In this document: piece after piece, positions 42,453-50,962 of the stretch
Layout of the letters: each line of letters begins with the position of its first letter
Position numbering within the stretch: the stretch's first letter is position 1
Source of the DNA: an uncultured Luteitalea sp.
Lineage (GTDB): Bacteria > Acidobacteriota > Vicinamibacteria > Vicinamibacterales > Vicinamibacteraceae
Assembly (NCBI GenBank): GCA_934541105.1
Contig: CAKTDA010000005.1
Coordinates: forward strand, 186,001 to 250,000
Direction: 5' to 3'
DNA length: 64,000 bases
The notes under the pieces: model-generated
What the model was told of the DNA's origin: nothing
Seen by the model: the letters and a program-made list of their open reading frames with translations, nothing else
Databases searched by the model: none
Translations under genes and position numbers: made by a program

Positions 42453-43280
42453 CTAGACGCGGCGCCGGCGCGTCAGGCCGAGGCCCGTGAATGCGAGGCC
42501 CAGCAGGGCGAGCGTCGCGGGTTCGGGCACGGGGTCTGGCTCCGGGTCGGGATTGGAGATCTCACGCTCCAGCTTGTTGGCGATGCCAGCCTGGAAGCCC
42601 TCGAAGTCCTGCACGATGCCCTGGAAGGCGTTCGCGCCCCCGATGACGTTCGTGGTGCCGTATGCCAGTGCGTCGATGATGTCGTTCGGATCGTCACCGA
42701 AGAAGTCGCGATCGTCGATCCACAGGGCATTGATCGACGTCACTCCCGACGCCAGGGCATTTGCGCGTGCGTTCTGCAGCGGAACGCAGTTCATGACCGA
42801 GCCGCACGCCGTGCTGTCCGAACCATCGCCGACCACGTCGATGACCCGACGCGTGCCTTCGAAACCGTTGTTCGCGAACAGCCCCGCGGCGAAGTTGATG
42901 CCGTTGGTCAGGCCTGTGCCGTTACCAACGGAGCCGGGGCGCGCCGTGTTCTGGATGGCGGTTGCGAAGGCGTCGGAGCTGGCGGCGCTGTCGATGAGCG
43001 TCCAGCCGATCGACTGGATCGCCGAATCCGAAAAGTAGACGAGCGACACGGCGATGCTCCCGATGGGACCCGCCACGAGGCTTGCCTGTACCGCAGCATT
43101 CTGAAACGCCGATGCGTATCCTCCCCGCATCAAGCTGAAGTCGGCCCCGTCCACGCTGCCTGACACGTCGGTCAGCAGCACCAGTTCCAGGTCGACAGGC
43201 GCCGCGCTGACCGCTGGCGCGCTCAGAATCGCCGCGGCAAAGGCTGCCGCCACGATTGCACTACGAGCTCGTTCTTTCAT
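42453..43280 (-). CDS. PEP-CTERM protein with von Willebrand A-like (DUF1194) domain
   Basis: 275 residues from ATG 43280 (GGAGAGC upstream). Signal peptide ends SAPAVSAA. The vWA/DUF1194 domain begins VDLELVLLTDVSGSVDGADF, with the DxSxS MIDAS metal site, and contains VIDVVGDGSDS and INALWIDDRDFFG. The tail is VPEPATLALLGLAFTGLGLT followed by RRRRV, a full PEP-CTERM signal. It is probably a surface adhesion or matrix protein anchored through exosortase. It is separated by 288 bases from the divergent methyltransferase. Confidence 0.88.
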   Translation of the reverse strand: MKERARSAIVAAAFAAAILSAPAVSAAPVDLELVLLTDVSGSVDGADFSLMRGGYASAFQNAAVQASLVAGPIGSIAVSLVYFSDSAIQSIGWTLIDSAASSDAFATAIQNTARPGSVGNGTGLTNGINFAAGLFANNGFEGTRRVIDVVGDGSDSTACGSVMNCVPLQNARANALASGVTSINALWIDDRDFFGDDPNDIIDALAYGTTNVIGGANAFQGIVQDFEGFQAGIANKLEREISNPDPEPDPVPEPATLALLGLAFTGLGLTRRRRV

Positions 43281-43329
43281 GCTCTCCTCCGGTTGAATGC
43301 ACGCTCCTGCCGATACGGCGGTGGCGTCA

Positions 43330-43346
43330 CAGGCCGGTCCGGCCTG
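43330..43346. repeat. Perfect palindrome CAGGCCGG-T-CCGGCCTG
   Basis: Eight-base perfect arms with a one-base centre, 50 bases upstream of the PEP-CTERM gene start in the divergent region 43281-43568. It may be an operator or simply a GC palindrome by chance. The rest of this 288-base region shows no gene. Confidence 0.4.
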
Positions 43347-43568
43347 CGGTCGCGCGACTGGGTGGCCCTGCCACGCATGCCGCTTCCTTCCGTCATGAGC
43401 TGCGCGGGCAACGCACGCAAGAGCTGGTCCAGTCCGATCGGACCCATGCCGTCTGATCCTCCTGCCCCAGAGTCTGCCGCAGGCGGAACAGAAGGTTCGT
43501 CCGAAAGTGTCTTTCTGGGCGCCGTCGAGCGAACGGTCCATGCCGGCTTCTGCGCTAGCATCAGCCGC

Positions 43569-44219
43569 GTGCCCATCTCACACTCGCTGCAGGGACTTGT
43601 CGTGTTCGGTGTCCTGGCGCTCGGCTCAGGCCCGGCGCTGGCGCAGGTCGGCGTCCGCCCGGCCGACCAGTGGATCGCGACGCTCGACTCACCGGAGCGT
43701 GTCGAGCAGTTACGGATTCCGGAGTTGATCGCGCGGCTCGGGATCGAGAAGGAGATGGTGGTGGCCGACGTCGGGGCGGGCTCCGGCGTGCTGACCGGAC
43801 CGCTCGCGATTGCCACCGGCCCGCGCGGCGTCGTCTATGCCTCGGACATCGATCCGGCGCTCCTCGCGCACGTCGAGCAGCGCGCGGCATCGTCACGGCT
43901 CGGCAACGTCAGGACGGTGCTCGGGTCATTCACGGATCCGAAGCTGCCGCAGCCCGTGGATCTCGCCCTGATGAACGACGTGCTGCACCACGTGCAGGAC
44001 GGCGCGGGCTACCTGAAGGCGCTCGCACGGTCGCTCAAGCGGGGAGGGCGGTTCGCGATCGTGGACTTCACCGCCGAGGGCAGTCCGCATCGGGGGAATG
44101 CGGAACTGATCGTCACCGAGGCGCAGGTGAACGAGTGGGCGGCAGCGGCCGGCCTCGAGCGCACCCAATCGTTTGCGCTCTACACCGACCGCTATTTCGT
44201 GATCTACACGAAGAAGTAA
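43569..44219 (+). CDS. Class I methyltransferase with an export signal
   Basis: 216 residues from GTG 43569; the longer frame reaches back into the intergenic region. The first 26 residues (VPISHSLQGLVVFGVLALGS to PALAQ) are a textbook signal peptide. The SAM domain follows: VVADVGAGSGVLTGPLAIA (motif I), VYASDIDPALL, and LALMNDVLHHVQDGAGYL in the place of motif IV, with LKRGGRFAIVDFTAEGS. A SAM enzyme outside the cytoplasm would lack cofactor, so either the signal is not used or the domain has another role. The family is frequent in Acidobacteria. It ends immediately beside the stop codon of the convergent receptor gene. Confidence 0.8.
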   Translation: MPISHSLQGLVVFGVLALGSGPALAQVGVRPADQWIATLDSPERVEQLRIPELIARLGIEKEMVVADVGAGSGVLTGPLAIATGPRGVVYASDIDPALLAHVEQRAASSRLGNVRTVLGSFTDPKLPQPVDLALMNDVLHHVQDGAGYLKALARSLKRGGRFAIVDFTAEGSPHRGNAELIVTEAQVNEWAAAAGLERTQSFALYTDRYFVIYTKK

Positions 44220-46676
44220 TCAGAAGTTGACGTTCAACGACGCCCAGAACCGCGCGGGCTCCTGGAGGTTGTTGTACGGGCTCGCGTACTGCGTCTGACC
44301 GTTCAGCACGTACGGCTCGTAGGCCAGGAAGTCGGTGTTCAGCACGTTGAAGACCGTGGCGTTCAGCGTGAAGCGCCGCGAGATGGTGTAGGAACCGCCG
44401 ATGTGGACAAGGCCGTAGCCCTTGTACGGTCCCATCGCGTCGGTGGCGGCCCGTGCGGCCGCGCTCGTGCCGCGCGTGCGGCTGCTGCGGGCCTCGACGC
44501 GCAGCCAGGTCCCGATGCGCTCGGTCGCGGCATACCGCAGGTTCGAGTTGAACATGTGCCGCGGCGTGTTGACGAGCGGCAGGCCGGCCTGTGCCCCGCT
44601 GCGCTGCTCGCTGTCGGTGAGCGTGTAGTTGGCCATCAGCTGCCAGCGCGTCCCGAAGGCCAGGCGCGACGCCGCCTCGATGCCGCGCGTGACGGCCTCG
44701 TCCACGTTCACCGACTGGCCGAACAGGTCCACGTTCGGCCACGTGCCGAAATCCACACAGCCAGGGCGGTTCGGCGCCCCGCGGAAACTGCAGTTCTCGA
44801 GCCCCGGGCCGCTCGCGATCTTGTCCTGGAACTCGTTGTTGAAGGCCCCGACGTTGGCGCTGAACCGGCCCCGCACGTAGTACGCCGCGACCTCGGTCGT
44901 CGTGCTCGTCTCAGGCTTCAGCCCGGGGCTCCCGAGCAGCGGAATCGTGCCCTGGCCGCCGAAGCCGGTGATGCCCTCGGCGAGTTGCTCGAGGCGCGGC
45001 GTCTTGAAGCCGCGGCTCACGCCACCCTTGATGGTCCACGATGCCGACGGCGTGACGACCAGGTAAGCCCGCGGGCTCGTTGCGCCGCCGAAGGTGCTGT
45101 GGTCGTCGTGCCGCACGCCGAGGGTCAGCGAGGCGCTCGACGCAAGGCGCCATTCGTCCTCGGCAAACAGCGCCTTCTGCACGTGGTCGTAGGGCGCTGG
45201 CGCGACCGCATCGACCATCGTCGCGTCCCACCACTGGCCGCCGACCGAGAAGGTGTGCCGGCCGACCGGCGCAACCACCTTCGCATCGACGATCGTGTTC
45301 GTCGCACGGAGCGTGCGCAGGTCTCCCGGCACACGGCCCGGCGTGCCCGGCGGGATGGTCCGGCCGATGGTCTCGGTCGTGGCACGCGTGAGACTCGAGT
45401 CCACGATCCCGAAGCCGAAGCGGCCGTTGTACGACGCGACGGCCTGGTCGCGCTCGAACCGCAGTTCGTCCTGGTAGCCCCCCTGCAGGCCAACCGTGCC
45501 GAGCTGCCGGTTGCTGTTGTCGTAGGCCTGCGTCGCACGGTCCGCGTCGATGACGATGTCGTGGTCGACGTGCGGCAGGAACGACAGCCGCCCGCCGATG
45601 GTCCGGACGTCGGCCTCCGTGGGACTCAGCCCGAACGAGGTGATCGCGACGTCGTCGCCGGCGGCGTTGTCGTAGGTGAGCGCGGCGGCCTCGCGGTGGT
45701 ACGCGTTGCCCCGGACGGCGAGCCCGATCGCGCGCGAGAGCAGCGGGCCGGCGAGGTAGGCCGTGCCCTGGCTCGTGTTGCCGTAGTCGCTGTCTGACTG
45801 GAGCGTCCCGTCGATCGTCGCCGTGCCGCCCCAGCGATCGGCGACCTTGCGGGTGATGACGTTCACGACGCCACCCATGGCGTCGGAGCCGTACAGCGTG
45901 GACATCGGGCCGCGCACGACCTCGATGCGTTCGATGGCGCCCACGGGCGGCATGAAGCTCGTGGCCGTCTCCGTGAAGCCGTTCGGCGTGACGTTGCCGG
46001 CCGCGTTCTGGCGGCGTCCGTCGATCAGCATCAGGGTGTAGTCGCTCGGCATCCCGCGCATGCTGATGGTGAGGCCGCCGGTCTTGCCGACATCCTGCCC
46101 GACGTCCACGCCCTCGACGTCCACGAGCGCTTCGGCGAGCGTGGCGAACCGGCGCTGCTCGAGCGTGTCGCGGCCCACGAGCGTCACGCTCGCTGGGGCG
46201 CGCCGCACCTGCTGCTCGAAGCCGCCGGCCGTGATCGTGACCGCCTCGCTGAGGGTGGCGATGTCGAGACGCGTGTCGACGCGGACCGCGTGCCGAGCGT
46301 TCACGTGCACCTCATGGGTGAACGGCTCGAACCCCGGCTTGAACACCAGCACCTGGTAGGTGCCAGCGGGCAGCGTGACGGCCCAGTTGCCGCTGCCGTC
46401 GGTACGCACGGGCTCGAGGGAGCCGGCTCCGCAGCTGACCGTGACCTCGGCACCGGGGACGGCGGCGTTCGAGGCATCGATCACGGTGCCCGCGACTTCG
46501 ACGACGGCGACGCCGGGCGTGACGCAGGCAGCCGCGGTGGGTTGAACGGTCTGCGCGGAAGATGCGGAAGGCGCGCCGAGCAGGGCGGCGCAGGCAAGCC
46601 CGGCCGGCAGGCACGCGGCGCAGCGGCGCAGCGCTCCTGGCTGGCAGGGAGATGAGGACGGGACGAGACGAACCAC
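44220..46676 (-). CDS. TonB-dependent receptor, siderophore or cobalamin type
   Basis: 818 residues from GTG 46676, chosen because AAGGAG lies six bases before it (GTG 46706 is the alternative). A long signal region ends PSASSAQ. A regulatory beta-sandwich (AVPGAEVTVSCGAGSLEPV, LPAGTYQVLVFKPGFEPFTH) precedes the plug: RRAPASVTLVGRDTLEQ, GKTGGLTISMRGMPSDYTLM, RIEVVRGPMSTLYGSDAMGG and VVNVITRKV, all hallmarks of CirA/FepA/BtuB-like receptors. The barrel ends in Phe (RFWASLNVNF). A Fur-like palindrome lies about 47 bases upstream, which suggests iron control. It is divergent from the AlkZ-related gene. Confidence 0.9.
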   Translation of the reverse strand: MVRLVPSSSPCQPGALRRCAACLPAGLACAALLGAPSASSAQTVQPTAAACVTPGVAVVEVAGTVIDASNAAVPGAEVTVSCGAGSLEPVRTDGSGNWAVTLPAGTYQVLVFKPGFEPFTHEVHVNARHAVRVDTRLDIATLSEAVTITAGGFEQQVRRAPASVTLVGRDTLEQRRFATLAEALVDVEGVDVGQDVGKTGGLTISMRGMPSDYTLMLIDGRRQNAAGNVTPNGFTETATSFMPPVGAIERIEVVRGPMSTLYGSDAMGGVVNVITRKVADRWGGTATIDGTLQSDSDYGNTSQGTAYLAGPLLSRAIGLAVRGNAYHREAAALTYDNAAGDDVAITSFGLSPTEADVRTIGGRLSFLPHVDHDIVIDADRATQAYDNSNRQLGTVGLQGGYQDELRFERDQAVASYNGRFGFGIVDSSLTRATTETIGRTIPPGTPGRVPGDLRTLRATNTIVDAKVVAPVGRHTFSVGGQWWDATMVDAVAPAPYDHVQKALFAEDEWRLASSASLTLGVRHDDHSTFGGATSPRAYLVVTPSASWTIKGGVSRGFKTPRLEQLAEGITGFGGQGTIPLLGSPGLKPETSTTTEVAAYYVRGRFSANVGAFNNEFQDKIASGPGLENCSFRGAPNRPGCVDFGTWPNVDLFGQSVNVDEAVTRGIEAASRLAFGTRWQLMANYTLTDSEQRSGAQAGLPLVNTPRHMFNSNLRYAATERIGTWLRVEARSSRTRGTSAAARAATDAMGPYKGYGLVHIGGSYTISRRFTLNATVFNVLNTDFLAYEPYVLNGQTQYASPYNNLQEPARFWASLNVNF

Positions 46677-46722
46677 CGGGGCTCCTTGACGAATGAAAGT
46701 CCGCACGAGGCGGAAGTGCGCT

Positions 46723-46741
46723 GATACTGAGATCCAGTCTC
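46723..46741 (-). promoter_or_regulatory. Fur-box-like palindrome before the TonB receptor
   Basis: GATACTGAGATCCAGTCTC matches the E. coli Fur consensus at 13 of 19 positions, and its core TGAGA-N5-TCTCA (46728-46742) is an inverted repeat. It sits 47 bases before the receptor start, a position that would block transcription. Confidence 0.45.
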
Positions 46742-46792
46742 AAGACGGCCGGGAAAGGCTACCCGCCTGAACTGCGACTCGTCAAGTCGTAT

Positions 46793-47683
46793 ATGCAGCG
46801 CCGCAAACCAGACGACGCCCCGCATCCACTGGCACCCGACCGGTTACCATCACCCCTCCACGTGCCCCCGACGCTCACACCTGACCAGCTGGCTGCCATG
46901 GAGGCATGGCGAGACGAGCACTGGCGCCGCGAGGAGGCTCGCCGCGTCGAGTCGGCCGCCGACGCCGAACGCTTCGTCGAACGGGTCGGCTTCACCGCCT
47001 GCCTCACCGACACCCGTCGCCCGGGACCATCGCTCTACACGGCCGTCTGCGGCCGGCGCGACGCCGTCCTGCCCCGAAACGTCCAGACCGACCACGAGGC
47101 CTCGCAGACATGGCTCCTCAAGGACGACCTCATCCGCCGCGGACGGGTCTGGTACGGCAAGCTCGCGCGCGGCAAGGCGATGTTCATCGCTCCGCGGCTC
47201 GTGCCGCACTTCCATGCCCTCTGGGGTGTGCGTCGGGCGGACGAGGCGACAAGGCTCGGCCGGGATGCCCGCGCCATCCTGCGCGTGCTGCGTCGTGACT
47301 GGGAGATGAGCACGTCGGACCTGCGTGCCGACGCCGGCATCGTCGATCGCCGCGCATTCACGCTCGCGCTCGATCAGCTGCAGGCCGCCATGCTTGTCAT
47401 CCCGAGCGAGGTCTTCTACGCGCCGAAGTTCACCTACGTCTGGACGCTCGGCGTGGGACGCTTTGGCGACGCGCTCAGGCGGCGCGTCGCACGCGACACG
47501 GCGGTGCGCGAGATCGCCCGCTGCTTCCTCGCGTCGGCCGGCGCCACCGTTCCCGGCGAACTCGCGCGCGTCACCGGTCTCGATCGATCCGAGATCGGCC
47601 TCGGCCACCGCGCCCTCGTCGCCGAGGGCTACGCGACGATGCCCGCGCGCGGCACCTACCTGCTCGCGACACTCCCACGGTAG
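46793..47683 (+). CDS. AlkZ-related winged-helix protein
   Basis: 296 residues. The pattern LYTAVCGRRDAVLPRNVQTD, then WYGKLARGKAMFIAPRLVPH, then LRRDWEMSTSDLRADAGI and VVIP-like strand VIPSEVFYAPKFTYVW, places it with AlkZ-related proteins, a group of tandem winged-helix proteins distantly related to the AlkZ/AlkX DNA glycosylases. The QxQ-type catalytic motif of AlkZ is not apparent, so glycosylase activity is not assured. The start ATG 46793 is the first of the frame. It is divergent from the TonB receptor, and alone in its transcript. Confidence 0.72.
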   Translation: MQRRKPDDAPHPLAPDRLPSPLHVPPTLTPDQLAAMEAWRDEHWRREEARRVESAADAERFVERVGFTACLTDTRRPGPSLYTAVCGRRDAVLPRNVQTDHEASQTWLLKDDLIRRGRVWYGKLARGKAMFIAPRLVPHFHALWGVRRADEATRLGRDARAILRVLRRDWEMSTSDLRADAGIVDRRAFTLALDQLQAAMLVIPSEVFYAPKFTYVWTLGVGRFGDALRRRVARDTAVREIARCFLASAGATVPGELARVTGLDRSEIGLGHRALVAEGYATMPARGTYLLATLPR

Positions 47684-47733
47684 GGCGCACGCCCGCAGCC
47701 TGAGCGCGTCCAGGCCCGAGCGCGCCCCGCACC

Positions 47734-48609
47734 CTACGGCACGAGCGCAATCGCGCGCAGCGGCCCCCCGCTGCCGCCGCCAATCTTCATCGGCAGCGCC
47801 ATCACCACCGCACCGCGCGCCGGCACGCGTTCGAGGTTGGTCAGGTTCTCGAAGCCGGGGATGTTGGCGTCGGCGAGGATGCGGTGCGCCTCGAACGTCT
47901 TCGAGGCCCCGTGGTCGAGGCTTGCCGTGTCGATGCCGACGGCTGCCACCCGCCGCTCCCGGGCCAGGAACGCCGCAGCCTCGGCATGCAGGCCGGGGAA
48001 GCGCAGTTGGGCGACACCCGCATCACCCCGCAGCGCGGTGCCCAGGTAGCGCTCGGCGTTCGGCCATCGCGCCGACCAGCCGGTCCGGATCAGGACGCGG
48101 CTGTCGCGCTCGATGGTGCCGTGCTGCGCCTCCCACTGCTTCAGATCCTCGGCCGTGATCAGGTAGTCGGCGTTCGCACCGGCACGCTCGCTGACATCGA
48201 CGACGACCACCGGGCCGACGAGCCGTGCGATCGGGATCTCGTCGGTGGCGTGGTGGTTGGCGGCAAAGTGGATGGGCGCGTCGAGGTGCGTGCCCCCGTG
48301 CTCGGTCGTGTGGATGTCGTTGGCCGCGTAGTGCCAGCCTCCTGGCGTGGTGCCGTCGAACACCGTCTCGAGTCGGAACGCGATCGACGTCGGCCACACG
48401 AGTGTGTCCCTCTCGAATGTGTGCGTGAGATCCACGATCGTCGCCCGTGCGACGAGTTCGCCGAGGGATGGCTGCATGGCCTGCCCGGCCGCTCCGCCCG
48501 GGTCCGGCGCCGGGGTGGATGAACACCCGCCGGCAAGGACGCCGACGACGATGGAGAGCGTGAGGACGGGCCGGCGGGCACCGCCCTGGAAGGCTGGGAG
48601 ACGGGGCAT
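47734..48609 (-). CDS. Cyclase-family (kynurenine formamidase-like) lipoprotein
   Basis: 291 residues. Signal and lipobox: LSIVVGVLAGGCSSTPAPDP, with Cys at about residue 29. The cyclase motif THTFERDTLVWPTS and NDIHTTEHGGTHLDAPIHFA (HxGTHxDxPxH) gives the metal-binding histidines and aspartate of KynB-type formamidases. The C-terminal GIDTASLDHGASKTFEAHRI and NIPGFENLTNLERVPARG match the fold ending. An outer or inner membrane lipoprotein form is unusual for kynurenine formamidase, so it probably hydrolyses another amide or lactam in the periplasm. Confidence 0.85.
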   Translation of the reverse strand: MPRLPAFQGGARRPVLTLSIVVGVLAGGCSSTPAPDPGGAAGQAMQPSLGELVARATIVDLTHTFERDTLVWPTSIAFRLETVFDGTTPGGWHYAANDIHTTEHGGTHLDAPIHFAANHHATDEIPIARLVGPVVVVDVSERAGANADYLITAEDLKQWEAQHGTIERDSRVLIRTGWSARWPNAERYLGTALRGDAGVAQLRFPGLHAEAAAFLARERRVAAVGIDTASLDHGASKTFEAHRILADANIPGFENLTNLERVPARGAVVMALPMKIGGGSGGPLRAIALVP

Positions 48610-48680
48610 GCGCCGCAGGGTACCCCCCTCGAGCCGCAGGTGCGAAGCCTGAGACCGGGGACGAAGGGTAGGCTTGCGCC

Positions 48681-49574
48681 ATGGAACCCGTGGAACTGCC
48701 GGACGGTTTCGGCACCGAGGTCCGGTCGTCCGACAGCATCGCGCGCGTCGGCGACTGGTCCCTGGTGCTGCACTCGGCGGCCATCACCCACCGCCTCGAC
48801 ATCGTCCACGGGCGGATCGTGATTGCCGTGGCCGCTGGCGACGAGGCACGCGCCCGGAGCGCGCTCGATGCCTTCGACGAAGAGAGCCGGCCGGTTGCGG
48901 ACGTGCCGGTCCCGGACCTTGGCCCGAGTCCCCTGGGCATGGCGATGGCCGTTGTCCTCGTGGCGCTGTACGTGGCGGCCGGTGCACGCGACGAGGGCTT
49001 GGCGTCGGTGTGGTTCCGCGTGGGCAGCGCGTCGGCTGCCGCGATCGTGGCCGGGGAGTGGTGGCGGACGGTCACGGCCCTGATGCTGCACGCGGACCTG
49101 CTGCACCTGGTCGGCAATGTCGTCGCGTCGCTGCTCTTCGTGTCGGCGGTGGGGCGCTGGCTCGGTGCAGGACTCGGCGGCGCCGTGATCCTGGCGTCCG
49201 CGGCCACGGCGAACCTCCTCACCGCGCATTTCTACCAGGCGAGACACGTGTCGGTCGGGGCCTCGACCGCGACGTTTGCCGCGCTCGGGGTGCTCTCGGG
49301 CCTGCAGATGGTGCACCGGCGCCGGCACGGCCTGCCGCGCCACCGCCGTCATGCGTGGGTGCCGCTTGCCGCGGGGCTCGGCCTCATCGTGATGCTCGGC
49401 AGCAGCGAGCGCGCCGACCTCGTGGCTCACGTGTGCGGGCTCGGCACCGGCCTGATCGCGGGCATGGGCCTGGGGTTGGCGCGAGTGCGAGCGCCAGGGC
49501 GCCTCGTGCAGGGCGCGCTGGGCCTTGCGACGGCGGCGACGCTCGCCGTCGCGTGGCTGTTCGCCTTCGCGTAG
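48681..49574 (+). CDS. Rhomboid-family intramembrane serine protease
   Basis: 297 residues. An N-terminal cytoplasmic part of about 90 residues precedes six to seven membrane segments. Rhomboid motifs: WWRTVTALMLHADLLHLVGN (HxxxN before the first long helix), the nucleophile Ser in VSVGASTATFAALG (GASx) near residue 194, and the catalytic His in DLVAHVCGLGTG near 249. It cleaves single-pass membrane proteins within the bilayer; substrate unknown. The last bases of the gene, including its stop, are part of a short direct repeat (see 49568). Confidence 0.9.
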   Translation: MEPVELPDGFGTEVRSSDSIARVGDWSLVLHSAAITHRLDIVHGRIVIAVAAGDEARARSALDAFDEESRPVADVPVPDLGPSPLGMAMAVVLVALYVAAGARDEGLASVWFRVGSASAAAIVAGEWWRTVTALMLHADLLHLVGNVVASLLFVSAVGRWLGAGLGGAVILASAATANLLTAHFYQARHVSVGASTATFAALGVLSGLQMVHRRRHGLPRHRRHAWVPLAAGLGLIVMLGSSERADLVAHVCGLGTGLIAGMGLGLARVRAPGRLVQGALGLATAATLAVAWLFAFA

Positions 49575-49620
49575 CCGCCTGCGCGCAGCCCCTCGCGTAG
49601 CCGCCGGACTTGTCCGACGG
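49568..49620. repeat. Direct repeat of a gene end plus imperfect palindrome
   Basis: CGCGTAGCCGCC occurs at 49568-49579 and again at 49594-49605; the first copy contains the rhomboid stop codon TAG. Overlapping the second copy is CCGCCGGAC-TT-GTCCGACGG (49601-49620), a nine-base stem with one mismatch. It lies between two convergent genes and could act as a bidirectional terminator. The core CGGAC-TT-GTCCGA recurs in similar form in the palindrome at 55236-55255. Confidence 0.6.
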
Positions 49621-49636
49621 TCATGTCCACCGCCGC

Positions 49637-50962
49637 TTACGGATACAGCAGATACGGCGCCCGCGTGCGCCGGAAGGCCTCGGCCTCGCGATCCCACTCC
49701 TCGAGGAGGGGGGCGAGGCTGCCCGCGTCGATGGCTTCGCGGACCTTGCCCGAGCCCGTGAGCCGGTCGATCGACGGTCCCCACTCGAACCTGTCGGGGT
49801 GCTGCCGCTTGATGGTGTCGATCATCACCAGCGTGGTGCGCACGGGTCGATACGCCTGGCGATCGGCAATGACGATCCGGAGGCCGGCGATCGTCTCGCC
49901 CTTGAACTTCCGCGCCGTCGGTTCGACGGCCATCGTGATGGGCTCCACGCGGACACCCGGCAGGGGCATCGCGTTCAGCGTCCGTGCCACGCGCGGTGCA
50001 TCGAGCCATGATGCGCCAATCTGTTCGAACGGCCGTTCCGTGCCGCGGCCTTCGGTGAGGTTCGTGCCCTCGAAGTACACGGTGCCCGGATAGCTGGAGA
50101 GGGCCGCCAGCGATCGCAGGTTTGGCGACGGATTGACCCAGGGCAGCCCGGTGTCGTCCATCCACTGGTGCCGGGACCACCCCGCCGCGCGCGCGACCGT
50201 GAGATCGGCACCGATCCCGAACGCATGATTGAAGTAGCCCGCGAGTTCCCCGACGGTCATCCCGTGTCGGGCCGGAATCGGGTACATGCCGACGAACGAC
50301 GTGAAGCCGGGCGCGGTCAGGGCGCCCTCGACGATCTCGCCGCCAATCGGGTTCGGGCGATCGAGCACCACGAACGGAATGCCCTTGCGCGCCGCGGCCT
50401 TCATCGACAGCGCCATCGTCGAGACGTAGGTCCAGGTCCGGCCGCCGACTTCCTGCAGGTCGTAGACGAGCACGTCCACGTCCTTCAGCATCTCGGGCGT
50501 CGGCCCGCGATCCTCCGCCATGTAGAGCGAATACACGGGGACGCCGGTCTTCTCGTCCACTTCGTCGCTGATCGTCTCGCCGTCGGCCACCGTACCGCGG
50601 ATGCCGTGCTCGGGCGCGAGCAGCGCCACGAGCTTCAGGTCCGGATGGCTGGCGATGCGGTCGATGGCCGACACGCGCTCGCGATCGATCGCGCTGTGGT
50701 TCGTGATGAGGCCGACCCGCGCGCTTCGCAGTGCCTCCGGCACGTTGGCGAGGAACACGTCGAGGCCAGGCAGCACCACCTGCGTCAGCGTCGCCATCGA
50801 GATCGTCTTCGGTGTCACGGCCGTCGAGGCCGGGCGCGGCCGCGTCGGTTGCGGCTGCGGCCGTGGCTGTGCGCCTGCCGTGACGGCAATCGCCAGCAGG
50901 CAGGGCAGCGCAAACGGGAATGCGGGGCGGCGGGTGCAGGCGATCACGCCATCAGCGTACAC
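49637..50962 (-). CDS. NamZ-family (DUF1343) exo-beta-N-acetylmuramidase-like protein
   Basis: 441 residues with a signal peptide (ends TAGAQPRPQPQP, then a Pro-rich linker). DUF1343 motifs: VGLITNHSAIDRERVS, LLAPEHGIRGTVADGETISD, VLVYDLQEVGGRTWTYVSTM, VVLDRPNPIGGEIVEG, and YFEGTNLTEGRGTERPFEQIG. The family was recently shown to contain NamZ, which removes terminal N-acetylmuramic acid from peptidoglycan fragments; this suggests cell-wall recycling or scavenging of other bacteria. It overlaps the AlkA-like gene by 11 bases and is the last of a three-gene chain with queD and the glycosylase. GTG 50947 is an alternative start. Confidence 0.85.
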   Translation of the reverse strand: MYADGVIACTRRPAFPFALPCLLAIAVTAGAQPRPQPQPTRPRPASTAVTPKTISMATLTQVVLPGLDVFLANVPEALRSARVGLITNHSAIDRERVSAIDRIASHPDLKLVALLAPEHGIRGTVADGETISDEVDEKTGVPVYSLYMAEDRGPTPEMLKDVDVLVYDLQEVGGRTWTYVSTMALSMKAAARKGIPFVVLDRPNPIGGEIVEGALTAPGFTSFVGMYPIPARHGMTVGELAGYFNHAFGIGADLTVARAAGWSRHQWMDDTGLPWVNPSPNLRSLAALSSYPGTVYFEGTNLTEGRGTERPFEQIGASWLDAPRVARTLNAMPLPGVRVEPITMAVEPTARKFKGETIAGLRIVIADRQAYRPVRTTLVMIDTIKRQHPDRFEWGPSIDRLTGSGKVREAIDAGSLAPLLEEWDREAEAFRRTRAPYLLYP

